In this document: positions 1-10,849 of the stretch, in pieces | How the letters are laid out: each line of letters starts with the position of its first letter | Position numbering within the stretch: the first letter of the stretch is position 1 | DNA from: Tubiluchus corallicola | Taxonomy: Eukaryota; Priapulida; Priapulimorpha; Priapulimorphida; Tubiluchidae | NCBI GenBank assembly: GCA_030141605.1 | Contig: JAQGDQ010000137.1 | Span: 310,001-374,000, forward strand | Reading direction: 5' to 3' | Length of the DNA stretch: 64,000 bases | Notes under the pieces: model-generated | What the model saw: only the letters and a program-made list of their open reading frames with translations | What the model was told of the DNA's origin: nothing | Database searches by the model: none | Translations under genes and position numbers: made by a program

Positions 1-235
1 CCAATGAATGTTGGATATTACTGTGCAACAAAATCATATTTAGAATCAGAAAAACAGCAGTTCACTTATTACAGTAAAAGTTGCTTCAAAGACTGCAAAA
101 TGACTGTTTTAGTACGTGTTCACTATTTGTGCATTCAAGCTTTCAAAAACCTCACGAAGCTGACACCAAGCACAACTGAACATCCATAATACCATCAGTC
201 GCAAACTACCCAAGAAAATTTTTTGTTTTTAATAG

Positions 236-1982
236 GTCAACATTCCTGTACACGTAGCCGATAAGCTATCATCGTCACTAAAACAACGCAAATTGAAGCG
301 AGGACTGTTTCATGATGCAACCATGCACATATTTGTTGGATTAGCACATGAATGGAACAGGTATTTTCTTCAAAGAATTTATCATTTGCTTTAGTCAGTT
401 AAATAATCTATTTTCTGTTTGTGTTTGAGCACTTGACTGTAATTTCATGGTTAATCATTAAAACAAGTTAGTATATGAAGGCAGGATTATTTGTCCAAAC
501 TACCATAAAATTGGTCTAGGCTTCTAGGCTGACAAACCCTTTGCAAGGAAAAATAATATTATGCGATATCCCACTAAGTAAAAAGAAATTAAAGGCAATG
601 GTAAATACAGACATCACACATTTTTACAATTCTAACTTTATATGTAGTCCACACATGAAAAGCTTGAGCCTTTCTTATGTTTTGATTTAAAATTACGACA
701 AGTCTAGAGAGCTTTGTCTCCGTACTGATGAATTCGCTGGTGGGAAATATATCAGTGCTACTGTAGAAATTGCATCATACACTACATATACAATTTATTT
801 GTAACATTTTAATATCTTGTTGGTGGCACCAGTTTTTAACTTACAATTTAGAGATGCTGCAGGCAATACAAATGTAGAATAAGCCTTGCCACAGTTTCGT
901 TGTGCGCATGCGCAGCTACTATAGGTCGTAGGTTAAGTGCACCACAGCAACGTGTCTTAACTACAATTGTCACGTGACGTGTATGTAAGGCAAAGCCACG
1001 TAAAGTGCAGCGTAAGGTGTGCCTTTATATGCCACGTAAAGTGATTTACTAGCAGGATCTTGCCTGGGAAGAAAAAAAATGAACTAGGTAAGGTTCTAGC
1101 TAGCTCTTAAAACTGTTACTATTACAACACCATGGGCTGTGAGGCTTTGTCAACTGTACACAAATGCATTGTCTGGTACACTGAACCTTCATGATCATCA
1201 TGCATTGCTGGAACTGTGAAAAGGCTTATTATACTAAATTGTTTTTAGTGCGTTTTCAATGTGCTTTAAAGATTTTATCCATATTAAGCTCTTAATTTGT
1301 GAAAATATGCAGGTTCTGCAGATATAGTGTGTTGGTGAAGATTGCTAAAGCAACACAAGGATATATCACTGCAACACCTCAACCTGCTTCAGAATTGTCT
1401 CAGTTATGCTTTCTAAACTTTGACGCCAAAAAAATCAAACACGTTGTGCACACTCGTGGTGAGTTCTATTACATTTCTGTTGTGCAAAATCAAATAAGAC
1501 ACCTAAATGAGATAAATTAGCAAATTTGATTTGTTGATTTAATTAGATAGTTGATATAAAGACAATATAAAATCAGAAGTTATGGTACTGCGTGTAATAC
1601 TGCGGTCATGCTTTAACACAAGGTTTAATTGATTAAATTAATTTACCAGATTTAATTGATTTATTATTTTGTAACTGATAAGCATTGTAAATGATTACCT
1701 TTGATTATGCTACTATTATATTTTATTACATACATTTTGAGTAAAAAACATTAAAATAAAATTTATAGAGTAAGACAGCACCGTGGAGATAATGTTTTAC
1801 ACGTGGAAACAAAAGATCTGAAAATTGCTTGGTACACCACAGACATTTTTTACGCGTAAGTCAAAATGTTAACTTATCGGTTTTCAAAGCAGTTTGGCAA
1901 GTAGAATTAACTTACAAAATATTTTTGTAGAACGTGTCCCGAGATTGCAGTTTTCTTTATCTCAAGGAGTCTGCCGTATTAG
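236..1982 (+). CDS. 3' exons of an unrecognised gene
   Basis: I do not recognise the protein. Four putative exons can be chained with consistent phases and GT-AG borders: 236-360, 1313-1458, 1771-1855 and 1931-1982, ending at TAG 1980-1982. The predicted piece is about 135 aa. It starts VNIPVHVADKLSSSLKQRK, has a middle exon rich in hydrophobic and basic residues (FCRYSVLVKIAKATQGYI), and continues with DLKIAWYTTDIFYA. Exon lengths 125, 146, 85 and 52 keep one open frame across all three introns, which is the main support. The 5' part lies outside the window or in the first 235 bases. The exon 3 acceptor (ATAGAG) is the weakest border. In a different phase the last exon would stay open to 2097, so the C-terminus is uncertain. 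An AATAAA follows at 2254. Confidence 0.4.
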
Positions 1983-2253
1983 TAATGCTGCAACAGCAGA
2001 TACTGTGAAGACAGAAGGCCTGCACCAGACGTATACTAAGCCAATGACTGATATTTTTAATCTCAGCAAGTGTAATAGCATAAGCACAAAATTGTGATCG
2101 AAGAAAGCTGGTAGTTTTGGAACCATCATTTACGTAGCATGTAGTGTATTTTTAATTAAAAATTACTTTGCTATTGTAATTTTATACAAGAAAAATCGAT
2201 CTTTTTGTATGAATAATCAATTTATTAATTATGTACACCTGATTTATTTTTTA

Positions 2254-2259
2254 AATAAA
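2254..2259 (+). terminator. poly(A) signal AATAAA
   Basis: An AATAAA hexamer about 270 bases after the last stop of the 0.2-2.0 kb gene. It is a reasonable cleavage signal for that transcript, but AT-rich DNA makes chance hexamers common. Confidence 0.35.
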
Positions 2260-2964
2260 TATTGTAAACATGTTTTTACTATTCAACTAATGACATAATG
2301 TCAGTTACTGTTTTTATTATTTATTTGTGATGGATGCAAATAAATCCACCCAATAAGTTTATCATTTTGTTAATGGGAAATTATCAAAAAAATCTTTAAG
2401 TTTTAGATATGCCATTAGTGATAGTAAATGCTTTAAATGCTCTAAAAGTACTTCATGTAATTCGTTTCTGGTGGAGGTTTTAAAAGACATTTTTCAATTT
2501 GTACATTTCAAAATTTTAGCACTTTGTCAATTAGTTTGTTCAAGTGCAACTCATTTGTGGAAATTTAATCACTTTCTTCCAAAACATGGAACAAAAAAGT
2601 TCACTATGTTTTCAGTGGAAATAAAATATAACCAAAAATGTAACAACTGGCAAGTTTAGGAAGTTTCAGTTTGTATTACTGAAGACACCTAGATGGTTCA
2701 GCTTCAGTTTTGTTCCAAGCAGAAAGTTTTGGGTTGATCTGTACAACGTCAATACCGATCAGTTGTGAAATTATGAACACATTTGCTAAATTAACCACTC
2801 AGGTACTTTGCAGAAAGAATTCTATCACTCGAAAAAATTTAAACTAGGAGCATATTGTACAGGTTTGTACATAATCTTTTGCTAGAGGTGTGCAAAAACA
2901 AAGAGCACAGCATAATTTATTACCATTAAAGTATTGCTCAAAGAATACCGAATTTATCATGCAG

Positions 2965-3170
2965 CAACTCAAGAAACTCAAGATCCTCCAACACATCTTG
3001 CAAATGTCTGACAAGTTTATCTGTTCAATGGTATAATTTTTATCATCTTGGCATCCACTCTGTCTTTCAGGATAGCATGTGTTTGGCAATGTTGTGGTCC
3101 AGTGAATTTCTAAGCCACTCTGTACGACCGAAAAATTAATCCAAGAGTTTTATGTCACTGCACCAACCAT
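2965..3170. repeat. Dispersed repeat, copy 1 (partner at 44831-45060)
   Basis: About 200 bases align by eye with 44831-45060 in the same orientation. Shared blocks include AACACATCTTGCA, TCCACTCTGTCTTTCAGGAT and a later AATTAATCC-AGAGTTTT stretch. On the minus strand a frame reads like DKLVRHLQDVLEDLEFLELL here and a similar peptide in the partner, so it may come from the coding part of a mobile element. The class is not determined. It lies between the first gene and the 3' end of Derlin-1. Confidence 0.6.
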
Positions 3171-3649
3171 ACCCCTGCAGGCTGAACAAGATCACGGGGG
3201 CCTTCACACTAAATTCGATACGATAGATTTGCAAATGTTTCAGCAACTCCTTGATGTAATAAATTCTTTGAATTATTACCCCAAAATTACGTTCTGTTAT
3301 ATTCATAACAAAATATATAACAGAATTCTCTTACATAATAGAATGTAACTGATGTTCTATAGCGTAATTTGTTGTTTCTGTACCACATAACAAAAGTTTT
3401 TGTACTATCCCATATAACAAAATTTGTTGCAAGAATTGCACGCACATGAGTAAATTTGCATCATGTATCACCCTGAATTATTGGCTATTTACACTAACTG
3501 CCACCCGCTGAAACACACAAAACAGCAACAATCTCACTTTATATTTAATTTTGGGATTAGCTAAACTCCTGTCCTGCAAGTTGATAAAGTACGTGAGCAT
3601 CAAAACTGGGAAAAGAACAATTATTATTACAACATTTGACTTGTCCTCT

Positions 3650-6600
3650 TCAATTTCCACCCAAATTATGTCCTCTTCCCCACTGGTGCCCTCCTCCTCC
3701 TCCATCACCTCCTTGCCTTCTTGCTGTTGGTGGCACTCCGAAGCCTGCTTGGACTCCCCTCTGATTTGGAAAATATTCGTAACTAGGAAAATACAAGGTT
3801 TTCATCAAAAATATGGCTAGTAGTATACACTTGTAGTTTATAGTATCACGAAATTTTTCAAAGTTGTTCTGTTACCTGAAGAGCCCAATATAATTTCAGT
3901 AGGAAATTGAAAACAGAGAAATCAAATCAGCTTACAAAATTTGTGGTGTGTTAAGCCATCGAGGTCCACCAAAATCTTGTGGATATTTAAATGCCAGGAA
4001 AAAATATAGATGTCCGACTAGAATTCCCAGTACATCTGTGAATCCACTGGAAATAACATTAAATTCACTAATAAGAAAGTTATAACATTTACTAATTAGT
4101 TAATCTGCAACCAGAGCCGGATTATGACCTTTTGGGGCCACTAGACTAATGAAATTATGGCCTCCACAGACTGAACCACCCTCTAATTCGCCTGCACCTG
4201 TCTTGAATATTTTTTTACTCGGGACGTATTTTAGTGACATTTACATAGCTTGAACTAAACTTATTTCAAGTTCTTTAAATAAACTAGAATAGATACCTTT
4301 TGTTGGTCAATATAAAACATTCTTTAATAAATACCACTATTTTATTGTATATTGCAAACCAAATTACCATGTATTTCAACACAGATATTTCACGAAATGT
4401 CATCAAGCATGAGAGGTCCTAGGCTACAGCCTACGCTAGTCTATAGAATAATCAAGCCCTGTCTACAACACATGCAAACAAGTAACGAGGTCAAATAAAT
4501 TGAACATTTGCTATGTGGTGTACAAACTAAACTAAATGTAACAAATTTTAATAATTGAGACAGTTACATGCTACCAAAACTCACCCGCCTCTTAAAAGCA
4601 TATTAAAAGCCAAAAGCACCCAAGGTAAATACATTGCCTGAAAAGACAAAACAATAATTCAATGACTTGCTTCCTAAACCACATTATAACCAGTACTAGA
4701 TGCTTAAAAAAATAACTGACTAAAGTCTGTAACAGTGTCATTGTTAATTCACAGTTAGGACAGTATGCATATACTGCATAACTGTATACTGTATGTAAGT
4801 ACATACCTTTTGGAAAATTTAGTTACACATTTTAAAGGTTAGCGTGCATAACTCGTTTTGCTCTTGGTATGGAATTGTATTTGGTTTTGTATTTTTATGT
4901 AAGATGTGTGGAAAATTGTTTAGCAAATTATTGCGGCCTTTAAATTTTATTTATTTTTTACCAATTGTACAGTCTAACCTCGTTATCTCGCCACTGTCCG
5001 TCTAGGGCAAATTTTTGGCGAGAGGCGAGTATGGCGAGATAACGGGAATATAACGAAGTTAGTCTATATGTATATACATACTGTACATAATAGCTGATTA
5101 ACATAGTGTTCCTCTATGTACATATAAAATATATTTCGCATTATGATACCAATCAACATTAAATCAGAAATGAAAAAATGTCATAAAAATAATCTTAGAA
5201 TGTTACTTTTTTATTTAAAAAACTTTTTTCGAGTATACACTTAAATGCAATAAACTTAGCAAAAGATTTAGAAATGTTCACAAATGAGTTACTGACGACT
5301 GAAATAATTCAGAAGAGACGACTGTTTCATTGATGATACACGCAAGCAGTCAACACGACGTTTAATCAAACACAATCCTTGAATATCGTCGCACTAAATA
5401 CAGTAGCAATTTCCTGCTGTGTCTTTGAAGAATTATTCGTATGATAAATACAAATTTCCTTTTTTGTTCAGGATTAAGACAAAACAGTTTTCGCTTCAGA
5501 GACATCATGTAAAGTTGCTCACACTTTGTGGAAACTCAAACTTAAACACAGCTTTGGCGCTTTAGTTTCTCTGTGCATTAACCAAGTACAGCAGCATTGT
5601 CTACATACCGCGGTTATATTGATCGACACGCGGTATATGTACAGTATTGATCGATTCACCTCTGCGTTTGTCTGTTTGGCGAAAGAACGAATATAGTTTA
5701 CATAAGCACTCATCCTAGCATGACGTGGCGAGGGCGAGAAGCGAGCGTGGCGACTTAACGAGGTAAATATCAAAGCAGGAAATCCATCCTGGTACTTTCT
5801 ATGGCGAGAAACGAGTTTGGTGGCATAAAGAGGGGCGAGATAACGAGGTTTGACTGTAGAAACACTGTTATTTGGTTTTTCTAACTGTAATACATATGCT
5901 TTAATGGACTGATTTACTTACTTACTAGTATAGCAGCATTACTAAGTCTATTAACACACTGCAACAAATTGTTCATTGTTTCTCTGCATGAACTTTATGA
6001 CTATTAGGTTTGGTGTTTACAGTCGAGTTAAAATAATTTTTAGTTTGTTAAAATTTTTACAACATTTACAAATACTACAGTTTGTTAAAATAATTATTCT
6101 GTAGCTTTATCTGAGTTATTACATATAGCTGGGTTTCCCAGTTATAGTAGTACTATCGGCAACTGTTTGCAGTGCATATTTGGCTTGGTTCATCAAAAAG
6201 TAATAAAATGGTATTTTTAATCTCGAATTTAACATTTTGGTTTGTTTATAAGAATTACAGCATTTATTAACAATAATTATGAAAACTTACCTTAAATTGT
6301 GTGCCAAACCAAAACTGAACTACTTGATCACGATTAAGTTGGCACCAAACATAAAGTACAGCAAGGATCATCAAATCCATCAAAAGCTGAAAGAAATCGT
6401 TAAAAATTAGTATGCCTAGCAAATCTGTCTAAGTAATTAATAAACATAAGGACAGCAAGAATCATCAAATCCATCAAAAGCTGAAAGAAATTATTAAAAA
6501 CTAGTAGGCCTAACAAATCTGTCTAGGTAACTAACAATTCAATAAATGAATTGTAAAACCTTAAGGTTTTTTGTGCAAAGTGAAAACCGAGCAACAATTG

Positions 6601-8705
6601 GAGAAAGCTAAGAAAATCATTCTTTGATTATATTATGGCACACTGTTTAGGAAAGCCATATCAAAAGTAAAAAAATCTCTATACGTCTTCAATTAAACAC
6701 AATTACAGTGGCATAGATAACTATTTAAACACAGCAACTGCATACCATGACTTGTGCAAGGAGTCCTATTATCTACAAGTATTAATTAAGGAAAAAATAA
6801 TCATTAAAGTAGTAATAAATTAATGTACATAATAAGTGTCATTTATAGAATGCAGTAATTGTTTAATAATTTTTGTCTTCAAAGGATACCACTAAATTCA
6901 GCCAACAAAATACGAGCATGAAGATGTAGTCTGCAGGCCTGCCAAGAAAAGTACCTACAAAATGAAAATGAAATTTTACTATGTATCAAAAGCTGGTGGA
7001 CAATCATCAACAGTGAATGGACATTCGAAAACGAATTCAACGGCCAAAACTAATTAATTTGCTTCTACTAGAAAAATACTTTGTGACAGGTAGTAATGGA
7101 TCAAGCTGGTCAGCAATCAATGGCAAAATAATAAATCCTTTTTGTGACTGGTAAAATAATGTTAATAATTTTTAGAGAATACATTTGTAATTAAGGTTAC
7201 CTCAATAAAAGTCAAAGATAAGAATCTTTTAATTTGCAGTAGAAACTGAAATGAAATTCTTTTCATTTACAATAGAAAAATTTGAATAGATTTCGTAAAT
7301 TAATCAACAGAGTTATTTGGTCCAAAAAACTGAGTACACCACTAAATTTTATTAACTATATTCAGGTTTTTCACCAATACATTTATGCACAACTTGATGT
7401 TTATGGCAATCTTTTTCAGACCTTTTAAAAATCTGCTACTTTTCTGCTTTATGTTATAGACCCGAATCAAATGCTTTGGACGTTCACGAATTCATTGATT
7501 TTAGAGCTGGAAAGCATCAGAGCATCTTATCTGACAGCTGCAGGCTGCCGTGTCTTTCATTACAGTTTCACTTAATTACCAGTATAGCTGGTGCAGTGTG
7601 CATACAAACACAAAGCTCAACTCAAGTTTAGAAGTGTTTCTGACCAAGATTATTAAGTCAGAAATGTATAGTAACACTTATGCAAGGCGGCTTCATCGGG
7701 TTAAAATAGTAAGCCAGTCTATTTCGCAGTTGATATGATTACTTAAAGCTTCAGGTGAAAAAGGCCAAAATTTTCCATTCAAATAAGAAACTGGCACAGG
7801 ATACTTAGAGTCTTAAAGAATCTGATTGCAAATTAGATTCTTAATCTGATTAATATCACAAATAATAAAATACAGGACAAACCTGATTCTAATCGCGTTG
7901 AGTAATTATATAAAAAGAACAGATTTATAAGATAATGAAAGCCAGAAGACGGCGATAATGGGAAGTAGAATAAAGCTGTGACTGGTCGCCATATCTGTAA
8001 AGATAAACCATAAAATTTAGAAATGGTTATAAATTTAAATTAGTGTTTTACAAACTAACAATATTAAAAAAAGTATGACAATGTAACAAATGCAAAATAC
8101 TCAAAACTCAACATTACAGTAAGGTTACATGTTACCAAAGTAAAATAATATTTTTCCAAAGATCATCAATCCTTCAAAATTCAAATAATTACTATAAACA
8201 GGTTTTCATATTTTTCATATACAAACCAAATCTGCTACTCTTCAAAAGTGATTATTTTTTATGTTTTTGCTGCAACATAACAGTTTGTTATTAAAATTGG
8301 CTGAAGCCCGAAACCTCCCACTACTCTTTACAAAAGTGTTAGTCCTGAGTTACCTGGGCCTACTCACAAAGTAAGATGAACTAAAAGTGCCAAATCTTCT
8401 TGAAAATGTATGCTTATTTTTCAAGTATTACTAAAATCACCAGTTTATGAAGTCAATAAAACAAACGACAAAATCATAATAAAAAGAATTGTACTTTGTG
8501 CAAAATTGGACTATTCATTGCACTTCCAGATAAAAGAACACTTTTCTACCTGAAATTTGTGAAAAAGCGGCTCCCATAACAAGATCATCCAGTGAGGATT
8601 AAGAAGTCCAAAGCGACCTAAGAGTGGTACTATTACTGACAAAGCAAACCAGTACCTTGTCACAAATGGGATGCTATTAAACCAGTCTGCTATTTCATTT
8701 GCCAT
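3650..8705 (-). CDS. DERL1: Derlin-1 (ER-associated degradation rhomboid pseudoprotease)
   Basis: Derlin-1 is an ER membrane protein that helps move misfolded proteins to the cytosol and recruits p97/VCP. Eight exons on the minus strand: 8705-8550, 7994-7883, 6954-6890, 6772-6746, 6386-6291, 4637-4585, 4046-3936 and 3782-3650. They total 753 bases, or 250 aa, the usual family length. All borders are GT-AG and phases agree. Family hallmarks seen: N-terminal DWFNSIPFVTRYWFA, the WR motif in IWRPVTALFYFP, GRPADYIFML, VLYVWCQLNRD, a GxxxG-bearing GILVGHLYFFL segment, and a glycine-rich cytosolic tail ending WGRGHNLGGN, which is a good p97-binding SHP box. As expected, no rhomboid Ser-His dyad is evident. 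Exon 4 has only 27 bases. The start is the ATG opening MANEIADWF. Derlin-2/3 is less likely because of the long Gly/Arg tail. Confidence 0.93.
4112..4461. mobile_element. hAT-type MITE in Derlin-1 intron 6
   Basis: Starts CAGAGCCGGATTATGACC and ends ATCAAGCCCTG, imperfect inverted ends of the CAG...CTG hAT type. The flanks TCTGCAAC (4104-4111) and TCTACAAC (4462-4469) match at 7 of 8 bases, the expected 8-bp hAT target duplication. At 350 bp, no coding capacity is seen. The left end resembles the MITEs at 26.1 and 41.2 kb. Confidence 0.65.
4970..5856. mobile_element. pogo-like non-autonomous DNA transposon
   Basis: 887 bp bounded by inverted ends. The left end starts CAGTCTAACCTCGTTATCTC and the right end, reversed, CAGTCAAACCTCGTTATCTC. 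Both are flanked by TA (4968-4969 and 5857-5858), the Tc1/mariner-pogo target duplication. The end sequence fits the pogo/Tigger type. GGCGAG/ACGAGGT words recur inside near both ends (about 5020-5060 and 5720-5850), like subterminal repeats. No transposase frame is visible, so it is an internally deleted or MITE-like copy. It sits in Derlin-1 intron 5. Confidence 0.8.
6357..6520. repeat. Local tandem duplication across a Derlin-1 splice acceptor
   Basis: About 75-80 bases are repeated head to tail: 6357-6432 and 6447-6525. Both hold ATCATCAAATCCATCAAAAG followed by CTGAAAGAAAT. The downstream (real) copy contains the start of exon 5 and its 3' splice site; the upstream copy carries a second, diverged acceptor and partial exon. 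Confidence 0.75.
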
Positions 8706-8759
8706 TGCATCACAAACACCTACAAAAATAAGCAAAGACATAAAAAACCAAAACTAATG

Positions 8760-10240
8760 TGAAAAACTCAAAGATCCAAGAGACACATTAGATACTTTGA
8801 GACTGAAGCCCTATCATCTGTCTTCTTGGATGACTGAGGCAAATCTCAAAAGAGTATTCTTACTTCAACTAACATTTTTTTCATTAAAAACTGTAAAAGT
8901 ATTTAATTATTTGGATTTAGCAGCAGACACTGTAATGCTGTACGAGGATTACGACACTATCTAAAGCTCTAAGGTGTCAGTCATTAATGTTCAATCCATC
9001 ATGAAAACATTTAACTTTTTTCTATCTATTTATTGTGACACAAACTCCTAGCAAAGTGCCTGTCAGCAACGAAGTTGCTGCTTGTATATGAAGAGCTAAA
9101 ATATTAGCTGTCTGCCACCTTGGCACAGTTAACCAAGCGGACAACAATATGATATCTGCAACTGCCCGACTGTTCAAATAATTTAAATAGAATTACTAGG
9201 CCGTACTAACACTAATAGTAATATAGTATCAATAATAATTAATAATCATAATGCAAATTCAGTTGAAAATATCAAATGAATCTAAACAAAAATTTGGTTG
9301 ATTTCGAACGAAGAGACAATGTTTCCAAAAACGAAAGTAAAATGTGGCAAGTTACTTCGACAAACTCCTCTTATGAGTTAGGATCATCATTTCAATAACG
9401 TGATGTACTGACACTCAATCCTATGAATGATATTGATAACAGATAATCATACTTGCCTCAAACTTCCTTTCAGTCTGGCAGGAAAGCAACAAAACAGTTA
9501 TAAGACAAGAGTAAAATGAATAGCTGTTGCTAAATTCTATACCTCTTAGACACAACAAATTAATTTTAGAAAACCATATATAAACTACACTGGCTTATTA
9601 AATACAGCAACAAGAAAATCAGCGTGGCGAAAATGCTGTGGCTAGTTACACGATGTTGCAGCCATCTAGCGTCGACACAAGAAAACTGACAGGCTAAAAA
9701 TGATAATAAATCAAATCAAATTTATTTTTATCACAGACATGAAAACAGATACAAAACGATGCGATATATATTTTATAACCAAATAAGATGAGAAGGGATA
9801 GTGAACGAACATACGAATCAGTTATCCCACATCGGTTTTTACATTGTGGGCAATGCCAGACAGTGTTTAACTTATCTGAGGTCTACAACAATGTCTACAA
9901 TCGACCACTCCTCTGCTCTGTCGCTGAATAGCGAATTGGATATGAGCAAAGTACAAAATTAAAAAAAAATGTTATAAGAAGCAACGTTGATTTCAAGCTT
10001 GATATCAAAAGTGTGGGGTGAAACCGTGAAATGAGAGACTTATTAGTGATGGTATAAGGGGAATGATTTTAGTTATCAGAGGTGCGGCCAATGAAACAAG
10101 GAATACATTATCTATAAAAAGTTGATGTGAGTGAGGAGTGAGGACTTTATGGGGTGAGCAGCGGTGGCAAAAAATTGCCAGGTTGGATGTGGGATAAGAA
10201 TGTAGTTGGACCGAAAAAAATTAAAAAATGGAAGAAATAT
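8760..10240. other. Gene-poor stretch upstream of Derlin-1
   Basis: No coding exon or RNA gene was recognised. Derlin-1 5' untranslated exons and promoter would lie here, on the minus strand. At 9720-9850 an A/T-rich stretch with ATTTATTTTTATCAC looks like the reversed 3' end of a retroelement, but I cannot assign it. Confidence 0.3.
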
Positions 10241-10251
10241 ATCATATTACG

Positions 10252-10815
10252 GTTTGCATACTGATCAATGTCAGAGCAGAGGAGTGATGCGGCCAAAGCC
10301 ACAACAGTTTGCATACTGAACAGTGGCAGAGCAGAGGAGTGTAGCCACAACAGTATTCATACTGAACAGTGACAGAGCAGAGGAATATAGCCACAACAGT
10401 TTGCATACTGATCAGTGGCAGAACAGAGGAGTGTAGCCACAACAGTTTTCACATTGATCAGTGGCAGAACAGAGGAGTATAGCCACAACAGTTTTCACAC
10501 TGATCAATGGCAGAGCAGAGGAATATAGCCACAACAGCTTTCATACTGAACAGTGGCAGAGCAGAGGAGTGTAGCCACAACAGTATTCATACTGAACAGT
10601 GGCAGAGCAGAGGAATATAGCCACAACAGTTTGCATACTGATCAGTGGCAGAACAGAGAAGTGTAGCCACAACAATTTTCATGCTGATCAGTGGCAGAAC
10701 AGAGGAGTATAGCCACAACAGTTTTCATACTGATTAGTGGCAGAACAGAGGAGTGTAGTCACAACAGTTTTCATACTAATCAGTGGCAGAGCAGAGTGAA
10801 GGCACAACAGTTCAT
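10252..10815. repeat. 46-bp minisatellite
   Basis: About twelve tandem copies of a roughly 46-bp unit, for example CATACTGATCAGTGGCAGA followed by ACAGAGGAGTGTAGCCACAA. Copies alternate between GATCAGTGG and GAACAGTGG and between GAGTGTAG and GAATATAG variants, suggesting higher-order duplication. Frames read through it are repeat artefacts, not genes. Confidence 0.9.
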
Positions 10816-10849
10816 GGGCAGAGGAGAGAAAAAATTGTAAGCAGTCTTT

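Noticed and set aside
989-1055. Repeated GCCACGTAAAGTG words
   Set aside because: Only two copies within an intron; not enough to call a repeat or regulatory site.
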